A stretch of DNA of 64,000 bases from Callipepla californica brunnescens (Eukaryota > Chordata > Aves > Galliformes > Odontophoridae). The notes beneath the pieces are model-generated. The model saw only the letters and a program-made list of their open reading frames with translations, searched no databases and had not been told where the DNA came from. The DNA is taken from the NCBI GenBank assembly GCA_023055505.1, contig JALIRH010000039.1:2480001-2544000 (forward strand), given 5' to 3'. A program made the translations under genes and the position numbers. Positions 25,701 through 38,072 of the stretch are shown here, one piece after another. The first letter of the stretch is position 1. Each line of letters opens with the position of its first letter.

Positions 25701-28700
25701 CCACACGAATACAAATATCAAACAAGAGAATCTAAAACATCAACAAATTATGATAAGTAGCTAAAACACAGAAGTTGTCATCACCATGTCTGGACAGAAT
25801 TTTGACAAGTCCTCAGATAAATCTTCTCCATCTCCTTTTTCTACAGACAGTTGATATTTTGAACAGAAATTCTCAAGTCAAAAGATGTACATCAATTTTT
25901 AGTTCTAGCAAGAAAAAAAAAACAAAAAAAAACCTAGACACGCAAAGCACATGCTTTTCACTGAAGCCTTTTTACATAAAAATGTATTCTTTTATCATGA
26001 AATGGGTTCAAAAATTGTCCAGCCAGTTCTACACAGTATGGTTCCCAGTGGAGACCAACTACAGGTGCATGTCAGCATCTGTTCATGTGACAGCATGCAA
26101 ACTGAGCTAGGCAGTTCCACCAAGCATTACAGAGGGCTCAGCTTCAAAGTTCAGCTTAAAAAAAGTGTGCTACAGTAAAATAAGAAATATCAGTTATGTA
26201 AGTAAAGAAGCTTGCATGCAGCATTTAATCCCATAAACTGGGGTCTCAATGCTGTACTGAAGTGACTTTCTGTCATGTCCAAACTCAATTGCATCTTTAA
26301 GAAAATCCAAAAACAGCTCAAAGAGAACCAGAGGGATCTCTTGGGATGTGTTTCAGAGGATCTGAAAGGCACAGAAGACCCAACTTCAACAAATGCTCGG
26401 TGCAGCTGATCTCAAGGCAGATATGTATTATTCAATAGAACTAGGAGGCATGCAGTCACAAAAACAATACCCACCAGGAGCAGGACTCCAGTGGGTAGCA
26501 CAAAACTGGCAGTGATGAGGAAGCCCACTCTGCCCATGGGATGAGTAATGGTGCTGCTGCAAGTGAGATAAGGGCAGCAGGGAAAGCTCCATCCTAACTC
26601 AGAAACTGCTGCCATCACAGGTGGAAAGAGGAAATTAAAAGCAGGCAGCAGAAGATGAAAACAGGTTTTGACCTCAAAAGAAAGATAAATGTGTTGAAGT
26701 AGTGCTCTTCTCACAGCTGACAGCTTGAGTGGAGATCTGCCAATTTTGATGTCCAAGCAGCAGTGACCAGTTGCGGTGGTAGAGAGGTGGATGAGACCTG
26801 TTTTTTCCTCCCCTATGTAATTAATGTATATTTTAAAATGATTGTCTTTTAATGTTCCTTCACTTCTTCAAATATACTTGAGAAAAGGAACAGCATTGTA
26901 TTCCACTGCGTGTTTAAGCACTGTTTCAAAGTAAAGGCAGAAAAGTTGCATGGCAAAGAAACTGCCAAGAAAAATATAACATTTAAATAATGGTTCCACT
27001 TAAGACAACAAGGATAATAGGGCAGCCTGGGTTCAAAGAATTTATTCCAGGTAATTCAGTGCAGTAGCCTGAGAGGTCTAGGGCACAGTGCTGGGAATCT
27101 AAGTGGTCTGAAATCACTCCCAAAGAAGACTGCTTAGCACTTGTTTAGGAAGCCTGGGCAATAAGTTATAGCAGTGTGTCATTGCATAATTGTGCATGCA
27201 AACCCAGGAAACACAAGGTGAGCAAATGCAACAGGCTGACCTCCAGGCAGGGCATTTCTGCAACACAAAATACTGAGTTAAAAGTCCCAAAGTAAGAAAA
27301 AACTTTTTATATTTTGCCATAATTTTGTGGGACTATTACATGCTGTGGTTGTGATAGTAAAGAAGAAACAGCAGCAGTCTTTAGAAAGAGAAATGAAAGT
27401 GCTGATTTTCCTTTTTAATCGTGTGCCAAAAGTCACATTTGTTACTAACATAATCTTGCAATAAACTTATTTTAATAAATAAATAAAATATGTTAAAGTA
27501 GTACCTTTCTTCCTAACTTTATGTATATATAAAGTCTAACTAGTGAATGAGATGATGTGGACCAGTGACCCTAACTACAGGTCTTTGAAGGGATAAAGAT
27601 CCGCTTTTGACAACCATTGCTGCTTCTGCAGCTGCAGGGAGAACATTTTCTTTACGTCAATTTATGTTTCCTTTCCTTCAGTTCTGCTGATTGAATCAGC
27701 TGCAGACACTGATGAGCTGAGGCACAGGAATGTTTGTGTTTTCCTCTTCCAAATGATGAAGGCAGACCAACATTAAAGCATGATCCATTACTTCTGAATC
27801 CCCAAGGGACAAATGGTGACAAAACCATCAGACTGATTAACTTGGGGCATTTTTCCACTGTCAATAATTCATCAAGTTTTAAAATATCAGATATGCTTTA
27901 CTTTCATTTCTGATACGTGGAACAAGTTTCACACAGCCTGAGTTAGCAAATAAAATGCCTCCTTAAGGCAGTAGTTCGTAATTTTGCTTGAATTGCAATT
28001 TTCATCCAAAAGCCATTTGTCACAAATGAAAAATGTCATCACAGTAATTGGAAAAATCAAACCCCATATCCTAAGATGATACAGGGCAAACAGGGACAGG
28101 TAGAAGTCCCAGTGTTAATGGGAAGATAACAGAGAGGCCCTGCTGCTTTCAGGAGTCCCAGTGGCTGAAGTCACTACCACCTGCTCAGTCCCCTTGGGTG
28201 TGAATAGCATCCTTCTAGGCTCAATCTGCTGGAACTTAAATCTTGTAGAGCCAACTATGAGATGATTTATTAAGGCAGATCTATTGCCTCTTAGTACCTT
28301 CTGTACAGATCTAGATAGCTAGACAGTATTAAGCTACGTTATTTACAGGTATGTACAATGCATGATCTGCCTGTTTCTCATAAACACATTCCAAAGTCTT
28401 TGTCCCACTGGTGAACAGTGAGACTGCAGCTCTCCGTAGGAGCATGATTTCATACCACTAATGCAGAACAAGCTTTAAAACATCTGATTTAAATCAAGAC
28501 TGAGAAGCCTGACAGTTCAAATCACTTTTGATTCAATTAGTTTCCATAATTAAGGAAGAAAAAAAGAGGGAGAAAGAAAGAGAAGGAAAGTACAAATACT
28601 GCCTCAGAGATATAAAGTCTTCTCTACTGGTGTGTACACAGGAGATGGATCTTCAGATTGCATCCAGCCAGGAAAATGCATGTGCCATGACTCTTGCCCT

Positions 28701-29507
28701 TTGTATCACCCTCTGTGCTGGAGCCCAGGCAGTCATGTACATCTGCTGTGCCACCACCTTTGTTATATGTCACACAGAGAGCTCAGAGGTTATTCAGGAT
28801 GCCCCCCAAGAACCTGGTCCAGCCTACAACACCTGCTGTGGCTGTTGGGCTTGTGCTCACCCCATACTCTACCCAGAATATGGGAAGATGAGGGAGGAAT
28901 GATTTCCAAGTGCCAGTGAAAATAACACTACTGTCTGTTTCCCCATGCTATTAACAAGCTGCTGCTTCCCCATGACAGTGGTGTGGGAAACCGTGTTGCA
29001 GACAAGTCATCTTGTCCGGTACCCTTAAAGGGACACCATATTTAGAAATGCCTACACTCCCAGCTCTTCCTTCCATTGCCATGGTCAATTGATCTGTACC
29101 TGTTCATATCTCTCTGGGGTACAGGTGCCTTTCAGAAAGTAAAGAGTACACTAATCCTGCATTATGTTCACCATCATGATTTTTACTTCTAGCCATGCTG
29201 AATTTCGTTACCAGACCTTTTTTTATCCTCAGACAAGATATAAAAGTAGAAGTCTAATGTACCATCAAGTGGAGTCAGTGTTACAGAGAGAATTCTGGTT
29301 TTGAATATGTTCTCAGGGTCCATGGACAACTAGAAAACAAAATATTTCAACTAAAGATATTTCACAGCCTTTAAAATGTTTGTATTACGTGTTTGTACTG
29401 ATGTCCACAAGCCTGATCAGCCCATGTTCGTCATGGCATACCATGGCTGAGGGCTCTAACCAGGAAGGAAAGCTACTATGGGAGTCAGTGAAGATGCACT
29501 GGCAGGC

Positions 29508-29690
29508 AATGGAGCACTGGCACAGGCAATCCAGAGAGGCTGTGGGGTCTCCTCTTTGGAGTTCTTCAAAAGCCACCAGGAGGTGAGCCTGGTTACTCTG
29601 ATGTGGGTGTCCTGGCAGGCAGGGATTGAACCGGATAAACCCAGAGGTACCTTCCCCCCTCCACCTGTCTGTGACCCCATGATACAGCTT
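29508..29690 (+). mobile_element. Old CR1 fragment
   Basis: The segment ggagcactggcacaggcaat, ccagagaggctgtggggtct and gagttcttcaaaagccacc follows the CR1 text 'ggcactggaacaggctgcccagagaggctgtggagtct...'. The 3' end (gaaccggataaacccagagg) is degraded, suggesting an old insertion. Confidence 0.65.
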
Positions 29691-30702
29691 CACCAGATGC
29701 CAAAACTCACAGAGAAGAATGTGAATGCAAATCAACAGAGGTGCAGCATCCACAGAGACACAGTCAAAAGAAAATGTATCAGTTTTCACAAAAATAGCCT
29801 GTTTTATGTTTTTTGCCATTCAACATATGGAGATTTTCCCCATGTGAGCTGGAGAGCTGCCCTACAGCAATCCCTGCCATCTCCAGGTGACACAGCAGAG
29901 CACAGGCCACTTTCTGACCCTAAAATGCAGTCTTAAATGACATTAATTAAAGAATCAGAGTCGCGGTGTGGAACTGGACACCACTGATTCTGCTGGCTCT
30001 GCATGGCCTGCTGAGAGCAAAACCCCCCCTGCATCACCCAGGTTTCAAATGCAACCCCCACATTAAAAAATTAGTCAATGACAGGGTTTATGAAAATGGC
30101 AGCAGACACTTCCCTGTATGCAGATTATTTCTAAAGGCTTGTACTTAGAGAACATAGTAAAGAATGGCAAATAAAAAAAACAACAAACCCAACAACCAAA
30201 AAAAGTGATGTCTCCCAGTGTTACTGACGTGCTAAATCCAAGTCCTGCGAAGACTTAAAGTCATGGTTTACCTCTGCAAACCAGGCTTTCCAAACTGCCC
30301 TCATTCTTCCCAAATCTGCAGTCAGTAGTTCCTGTTGGCAGGTCTCCAGCAGCCCCCGAGTTCAGAAAGGTCTCGGTTTTACTACCGACTCGTCACCAGC
30401 TGAAACTTTAGGCCATATGAATGGGGCCCCATCTGACAGTCTTATTAACACAAATGATTTTTATTCTGCATGCCTGGGTAAGCCATGGGCACATGCCTGC
30501 AAGATCAAGGCCTTGGTCATTAATAACTTGGGCAATCCTTTCACCTAGAAGCCATACTTCGTCTGCAAAGAAACCTTTCCGGGAATCTTGTAAAAAGATT
30601 GATGAAAATTAAACATCTACTTAGTGAAGCTGAAGTAACCAATATATGATTAATACTTTCCAATTATATTTCAGTACAGTACATTGCTGAGTTTGTTATT
30701 AC

Positions 30703-30852
30703 CTGCACTCTTAACACTCCATCTGCAGTGTTAAATCCATCTGTTGCTGAAAATATGACTATATCTTCAAGGGTTTCTGAATCATCATGCTGGTACCTTT
30801 TAACATAATTATAATGAAGAGTGATATTCATTATCCAGCGGAAATTAGAAAC
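30703..30852 (-). CDS. FREM1: FREM1 CSPG-repeat exon, open frame (phase 0 to 0)
   Basis: The acceptor (tcttatttatag) and donor (GTGCAG|gtaata) bound exactly 150 bases, 50 codons with no stop. The exon begins VSNFRW and carries the CSPG signature RYQHDDSETLED followed by SATDGFNTADGVLRVQ. Human FREM1 has TFSWGDL, VRYQHDGTEVLQD and VTDGTNSAEFVLHVE at the end of one CSPG repeat. The exon stops just before the VxPVND linker that normally opens the next exon. The extra residues between FRW and RYQ resemble an insertion. On its own this exon looks functional, but the exons before it contain stops, so it is probably a remnant that has not yet broken. Confidence 0.75.
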
Positions 30853-31526
30853 CTATAAATAAGAGGGGAGGGGAGCAAGGGAAGGACTGAGGTCCAGCAT
30901 TGCCCGTTCTCACAATTGATCGTCTTGCCTGCTCCAACTTGAAATATTGCTACAGACATTGGGCTTGGCACCATCAGTTCCACTGGTTTCACTGATGTTT
31001 CCCAGTGCCTACCAGGGGGCCCTGGTCCCTCAGTTTATTCTATGAAATGGATGTGGTCAAGAAAGAGAACAGGAGTCAATGTGAGTGTATAGAGCTAGCA
31101 AAAACCTTAGGAGTGTATCCCACAGCCCGAGTTTCTGATGGGGCAGGACACCATCCTTGGCAAGTCCTCAGTCCCAGGAGGAGGAACTAGTGCTGAACTA
31201 GGTCTGTGTACCACGGATGTTACCAGATGGGATGGCAAGGGGAAAGCTCCAGACATCGCTGCCTTTGGAGAGTACTGAAAGTAGAGGGTGCTGTTTCTAA
31301 ACACTTGGTACAAACTAACAGAAGAAATGTGTCAGGTTTTAATGCATACATCTTGGATGTTTAAAAGTTTTTTTTTAATACATCAACAGCTGGTTTAAAT
31401 GTTCCTGCAGGTAATAGAAGGGAAAGTTTATGACATAGTCTTCCCTCATCTCTGTTCCCCTTGACCTCTTTCCCTCCCCTCACTAGGATTCCAGGCTCAC
31501 TAAATCAGAAGGCTCATTTTTAAAAG

Positions 31527-31549
31527 TTTTTTTTTTTTTTTTTTTTTTT
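31527..31549 (+). repeat. Poly-T tract
   Basis: 23 consecutive T, in an AT-rich intron, with no adjacent element recognised. Confidence 0.9.
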
Positions 31550-32862
31550 ATAATGTGAACTATCATATACCATTAGGCAGTTACAGATAAGATGTAGGCT
31601 TCACTTTCCCCCAAATCCCACAGCAGAGCAGTTATTCTTTAACCCTGTATAGTAACCAGCAACAGATAATTTTTTCTTTTAAAGAAGAACCCAAATTCAG
31701 CAACTGATTTTAAAGTCCTGCCTGTCCTGATGACTAAGCAGAGTTCTTTCCTCTGTGGCAAGTCCATGCAGTTCAGTGGACCCAGGCAGAGCAGGTACCT
31801 TAATATGAAAAAGATTTCAGATCCTCAGATTTCAGAGCATTAAACAGAGTTGTACTTCGTTGCAGTCAGAGGGATCCTACCAGGATCCTACCAGCATGCC
31901 AGTGGGATTCTCAGAGCTGGAGCAGGTGCCCAGATGTTAGGTCAGTGTACCTGGGCTCCTGAAAGAACAGCATTCTCCCTCCTCCCAGATTCTGCCATAC
32001 AAATAGAAAGCCCTGAAATGCATTCCAGTAGATCCACAGGCTCTGTACATCCCTATTTTGCAGCTTAACAGAACTATCTGTAATCTAATGGGCATAAGTA
32101 ACATTATTTGTCAAACTTGCAGGACCGAAATTGGATGAAAGCACAGGAGTCATAATGTTTTTGATCCGTCATCATGAATCTAAGTAGCAAGTAGAAAATC
32201 AGTTTGAATAAGTATTTATTCCCACTGTACTGCTCATGAAGTACAGTCCCCTCCACAGAATAAAACAGAAAGCAGATAATGGTAATATCTCTTGATCTCT
32301 AATGAGGTAGGAATGAAAAGCTTTGTTGATCTTCCTGCCCCAGAAAGATTTTTGCCTCTATCCCTACACTGCCATCTTCTGTCAGACGCAAGCATAGTAT
32401 GGGGCTCTTAGGAAGCCACGGTCCACCCACAGGGTCAAAAGCTTCTGAAGAAGTAGTCTTCTTCTTAAGTTTGACGCAGAGATTTAAAACAAAACAAGTG
32501 GGAAAAAAACCAACAGCTTACACTACATAGAAAGGGCTACCTGGTTCCCTCCATGGCTACCAAGTCAGAAATTAAGCTCTGAAATTTTGCAATACAAGAG
32601 TGCAAAGATGTTTTTCTCCTTGACATTTAAAGCAGGAGCTGAGTATTACCCTGCAGGGTCATTTTTGCAGGCTGATAAGTTACTGGAGAGAAGCTTTCTC
32701 ATCTCTAGAAGAAATCCATAGAGTTAATAGCCAGAGGTGCATAGAAAGAGTAGCTTTGAGAAAGGTTATAACAAGACCAAGCAAAAGCAACAACAACAAA
32801 AATACCAGTAAAAATGAATTTCAATGCTTCCACAAAGTGAAAATGAGCTCAGAGATTTAAAG

Positions 32863-32894
32863 AAAAAACAAACAAACAAACAAACAAAAAAAAA
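32863..32894 (+). repeat. (CAAA)n microsatellite
   Basis: Five CAAA units flanked by A runs. Confidence 0.9.
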
Positions 32895-35645
32895 CCCCAA
32901 TGTTAAAAAGGAAAAAGAAAACAGAAACATAGCAATTCAACTAACGACCTTACTAATTAAGCTACAGCATCAGTTTCTCCTTGTTAAACTTTCATTATTA
33001 TTTTTGGAATATCAGTGGTGATCATTTTCTATTTGTAAGATGACATAGATCTCAGAAGTTGTTAGAACTACTTGAAAAATGTAACAGAACAAGCCCCACA
33101 TGGAACACATTCAACGAATAATTTTCATTCATGTAGAAAATGCCAGACTGGCTACACTGAAGGAAACAAGAACCCCACGTAAGCTTTATGCTCTGGCTTT
33201 AACAAGAACTTGCTTACCTCACAGAATAATGCTAGAAATCTCAAAATGAGCCAGGCAATAAGTGTGTAGAACAAACTCAGGCCATTGCACAGCAAGGGAA
33301 ATGGCAAACCTGAGCTTTTCAAGCAACATGGTCAAAAGATCTTAAAGTCAGAAAGCACTTTGTGCAGTAAATTCTCCTATCACTGGGGTCAAGTTCTTCT
33401 AATACTTCTATTTGAGTATTTACGCCTCCAAAGCTGAAGGTCAACAAGAAGATAGCATATGTGAGAGCCAAGCAGGATCATTCATAAATCCCTGCAGGGC
33501 TTGGTCTACTCAAGGACTGAGAAACTGATCACAGCCACCTCATCTCTCTCTGGATCACCAGCAGAAAACCATAAACAGAGTGAGCCTGGGCCCAGTGCCT
33601 TCTGAGGACTGATGCCAGCACACCAGTAGGGAACAGAAACATCAGAGTCAGGAACAGCTCACTATTTTCATTTTCTTGTGATTAATGTGACATAGGGTTC
33701 AGAGATCTGGCATGTAAGCCACAAATCAGTGATGTCAGATGTTCTTGTTTACCTGGATGATGTCAGTTCAGGAGTAGCAGGACTTCAGTGTTTGGCTGGT
33801 TTTTAGGCTGAAAAATTAACATCACTCACACTGTAAAATCTGTAAGACAGAAAAAGGGATGTTAGATCTTTTCCCTATCACCTTATAAAGTGCAATTCAG
33901 CTGAGCAGTTTCATACTCATCCAGGAGAAGTGTGAGAGAAACAACGTAGTAACCGCAGACATACATTAATTGTCTGGAGACCCAGTGTCTGGAAAGCAGA
34001 GGTGATGCTTTGTGATGGTGCAAGTTGCTCTGACAGCACGTAGTTGTGTAGTTCAGGAACTCCCCCAGCAGTTAGTCTTCTACTTGTCTAACACATCAGT
34101 CTCAAAGATGACTTAAAAATGGAGATCCAGCATACAGTATCTGTGCACTGACTGCTTCTGATCTGCTGCTCTCATTTCAGCTCTCAGTTCATCAGTCCAT
34201 AAGAATTCTCTTTCAGTGTTTTTTATTTTTGCAGTGTCTTGACATTACTATTCATTTACTGTATTCATTTCAGCATTCCAGAGATATGTGCAAACCAAGT
34301 CAGCATACTGAAAGGAAAGAGAAGTTGGTTGTGGGGCAGTTTTTGTTGTTTTGTTTTGTTGTTGTTTTTTTTACTTTTATTCTCAAACAATTTCACACTG
34401 GTGAAATTACAGAGAAATCCCGCTAATTCTAATCAAGGTTTTAATCAAGTTATTAACGTAAAACAGGAGCTGCTCATATCATCGTGTCACTTTTGTTACT
34501 GATGAGTTGCTTCAGCCATCTCATCTCTGCTCACTTTCCTGCTATGCAGTATTCTTCTGTGTGGCCTTCAAACCATTCAAATGTTACATCATCTGAACCA
34601 GACTCAGAAGACACCATCGTAGATGTTTCAGGAGGAACCATCTCCTTTCTGCATGGTCAGCAATGATACCGATCACCAGGAGTGGTAAGCCATCATCTTT
34701 ATGCAGTATGGCAGTGGGAAACTTGTTCTTAATGCTGTTAATCAAATATTAACACAGCATAATCCTTGGTTGTGTCACTATCATTGTGCCAGTAGTAAGC
34801 AACTGCATGCTCAGCGGTTTTTAACTGCACACATGGAGCTTTTGCCTCCTGTTACATAAATGCAGGAAGAAAGTTACCATGTGCTCTTTCTATCAAAATA
34901 AATTACCAATAACATTTTCACATTTAAGCAGATAAGACACATGTCTTCTGTTCACTGTGTAAAGGCTGGATCCACTTAAAACCAACAGGAGCCTTTTCAT
35001 CCACTTCAGTGAACTTCTGCTGAGGTTCCAAAGAAGTGACGTGGTCATTCCTCCACTCTCAGCTATACACTGAACTGTTCTTAATAACTACCCTGAACTC
35101 TGTGTACTCTCACTTCAGAAACTGCAGGGATATATTTAGTTTTTCCAAAGAACTTCTGTTTCTCTTTCTATATAATACACAGAAGACTCCATCCTTTCTC
35201 AGGAAAATTGTAAGTATTGCAAGAGAACCAATGCTTGGATTTTGTAGGCACTGGATTGCCCACAGTTTAACCCACATCTCAAACTGGGATAAGTCCATAT
35301 TAAGGACCTTCCATCACCATGAGTGGTACAGTCTCCCCACCATCAATTGCAGCAGCCTGTGGGGTACCCTACATAACAGGACAAGACTGTCATTTTGTGT
35401 AAGTCAACCCTAGGATGCACCCATCTTACAACTGAAGACTGATCACAAGGATTGGCATTTCTCTCCAAAAAGAGGTACGCAGCAGAATACAAGATGTGAA
35501 ACTCTCCTAAATCCAATTTTAGTAGCTGATTCGGAGCAGGGAAGTTTTATAGTGTTTATTGAGCCTGGAGGAACCCTCCTGTTACCACACCAATTAACGT
35601 TGAGTCTGATACCACAACACTTTCCTGTGTCAAGGGAATTCTCAC

Positions 35646-35766
35646 AGCGCTCGTGACTGCAGCAGGCGAGGATGAGCTCCAGCTTTCCCCATTTAAGCAG
35701 CCTGCTTGCTGAGTGCCAGGGCTGCATCAGCTGTGGGTCCTTCCAGAGCAAGATGCTAAGCAGATG
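35646..35766 (-). pseudogene. Possible FREM1 exon remnant containing a WKD..MQ block (tentative)
   Basis: An open minus-strand frame reads LLWKDPQLMQ, then KLELIL, then SHERC, and ends at a possible donor (CGCT|gtgaga). Human FREM1 has FTWKDLSDMQ...VELEV...FFERS with almost the same spacing (one four-residue gap). Its place between the 40.4 kb and 30.8 kb exons agrees with gene order. No clear acceptor was found close upstream. The frame extends well beyond both sides of the match and includes an AATAAA near 35556 on the same strand, so an unrelated repeat or long terminal repeat is a real alternative. Confidence 0.25.
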
Positions 35767-38045
35767 ATTTGACTTCAGAGTAGAAATGCTATTGAAAACC
35801 AGAAAGAAACAAAAAACATATGCAGTCAGCACCCAGACTGGTGGATTTTGAGGCTTTTTTTTTTCCTTCCTCATTTCTGCATTTCTAATCATCTTTGTCG
35901 TGACTAGGAAAAGGTGCAAAAGTAGGGTCATGAAAACAGATAGGAAAACTTCTGCAAAGTACAGGCAGAAAAGTTACCTGAAAAGCAATGCACTATTCCA
36001 CTTCTCTCTCATTTTCATCCAAAAAAGAATTGTTATTATTTTAAATGCTGCCGTGTTTGGTAATACCTTCTGAGGGCTCCCAGATGAATAGATCATGTTT
36101 AATTAAAAGATTTCTTCTTGAAGTTTCCAGAGCAAGTATGTATACTTGAAACAACCACTGTGTTTGTATTATCCTGAGAGATCGTTATGTTGTAAATACC
36201 AAAAGCCCATCCACAATAACTGAGTCTTTCAGAGTACTCCAGCAGCCTAAAAGACCTCAAGATCATGACACCTCCTTGTATTTTCACTCTGGAGCAAAAA
36301 ATTCTCTTGACTTGAAAAAAGTGTTGCTTATCTTTTTTTCTTTTCCTCAGATCAACACTTGGTTTCTTGAAAAGAGAAAAGAGTCCTGAAAAATGATACA
36401 TACATTTTTTCTTTTCAACACATCTGGGGGACTCTGGAATCATATCTGAATTTGCCACATCCTGAAAAGTTCTTGGGTATCTAAATTCCTTCCTGGCTGG
36501 AGGAACTAAATGCAAATACTGTGAAAGGTGTGGCTTTAAGCACCTATAGAACTGTAACAACAGTAACGCAGCTGGACAGAGCAGTGACATTGGAAGTTCA
36601 GGTAGCAACAAGCCATACACACTGCCATTTACCTCCAAAAATCTCAGACATTTCAATGCTTGAAAACATGTAAGCAATAAAGCGTTTATCATTTAATCCT
36701 CAGAAAGCCTCAGAGTTTATCCTTGAGTAGTTAGAAGACTTGACTATTACTAAGCAAATAAACACACAACTCACTTGCAGTGAGGTAGCTGCACTAGCAC
36801 AATTAGCATCCATAAAGAAGAACCATGACCAAGGCATATTTTTTAAAACACTCATCAGACTTCACACAAAGCCATAACTCCTCTATCCCAAAAGCACCTG
36901 CACAGACATATTAACATGCACTTGAAAGCACTGTCAGCTCACACATTTCAAGCATAATCATATATAACCCTTCACACTCATGTTCCAGCAAACCTTCGGA
37001 GCATCAGTCTTCACACTTCCTTTGAAAAATGGGCTGCAACAGGAGAACTGCTCACGAACACATTATCAGTTGCTTGAAATGCAGCCTAACAAAATAAGCA
37101 AAACAAACACTCCCAGAAAGATTAATGCAGTGCTCGCTGACTGCAAGCTTGCTTTGGATGTAGTACAGCAGCCTTGGCTGCAGACAGCCGGGCTCCATTA
37201 CTTCATCGTCCTGTCTCCCAGGGTGAGACACATCGGGTGGCAGGTAGCAGCTCTCCTATCAGACACAACCTACCAAGTGGAGGTTGTAGTGTCCTATGCA
37301 CGGTTCTCCAAATAGGTGAGGTTTCCTGTAGCAGGTGGTTAGCAGCACGCAGTGTTATCTTGTCCTCTGGTGTTTCTACATATTCAGCACCTTGAACCAC
37401 AGCTGCAAGTGCACAAAGATGTACTGATCCGTTTGTAAGATGAACACAGTTGTAAACGCAACTTGGCAATGTGTTCAGAATAGCTCCCTTTATCAGGACA
37501 TGGATGGAAATGTTTTCTGTTTACAAATAAGAAAACACGGTGAATCTTTTGCATACATATTAGCAGAAGGTTGTGGTTTCCCACAGGCAAGTGTGTGCAT
37601 GTGTGTGAGTGTGTGTAGATAGACATCAAACAATTCTTAGATGCATCAACAACTTACTAGGATAATACTATAGAATTAACAGTTAAACACAACAATTATC
37701 TTCAAATCTTTGCCTCAGATGGTCAGTAATCCTGTCCCAGTTGTTGTTGCTGGCAAAATATCCATTCAATAGGGCGGGATTGTCCATTAAACTTCATAAC
37801 AACCATGCAAAGAAGGGTGATGCACAGGTTAGCCTAGATGCGCAGAGTAATCCAATCAATTTGCCAGATTTGAGGCTCTTTTTTTAATTGGTAATGCCAG
37901 TTAAGGTGAAAAGGCATGGTGTGAATGATAAACCCTTGAAAACTTCCAAAGTAATACTTGTGCTCATTCACATTTAAATAAGTTACATATCAATTACTGC
38001 TAAAGTAGTTCTGATGGATCACTCTGATAAGAACCTTCTGCTTAC

Positions 38046-38072
38046 CACAATCAGTAGCTCCAGATAACCCAG
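38046..38072 (-). pseudogene. Possible FREM1 exon remnant (very tentative)
   Basis: An excellent acceptor (ctctttctcttttcattag) is followed after only 27 bases by a good donor (GTG|gtaagc). In one frame the segment reads GLSGATDC, and reading on through the donor gives GKQKVLIRVI. Human FREM1 has TTSVLDCEEDETPKPLLVF in the next stretch after the N-terminal exons, so the 'DC' and the following hydrophobic run could be a shortened relic. The match is only a few residues and could be chance. The order along the gene is right, which is the main reason to list it. Confidence 0.2.

Larger units (their letters stand above)
21919..30702. other. FREM1 intron(s)
   Basis: About 8.8 kb with two CR1 copies. 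The roughly 150 residues that human FREM1 has between the 30.8 kb and 21.8 kb exons, including GCCYNG and TVYPVDNQPP, were not found. No other gene is recognisable. Confidence 0.45.

Noticed and set aside
26412..26756. Minus-strand hydrophobic open frame with a VSELGWSFPCCPY stretch faintly like the FREM1 VSDGEAG...GCCY segment
   Set aside because: Only the VS and CC positions agree, spacing differs, and no convincing splice sites bound it.
28528..28902. 124-codon plus-strand open frame rich in cysteine
   Set aside because: It starts in a purine repeat, has no recognised domain or splice context, and two overlapping frames are also open.
29478..29936. 152-codon plus-strand open frame
   Set aside because: Its first part is translated CR1 repeat (29508-29690).
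33219..33370. Segment before a consensus donor (gag|gtaagc) on the minus strand with a hydrophobic frame
   Set aside because: No acceptor was found, and the frame does not resemble FREM1 beyond composition.
36099..36692. 197-codon minus-strand open frame
   Set aside because: Lies in the FREM1 region, but no FREM1 motif or known domain is visible. Likely a chance frame in AT-rich DNA.
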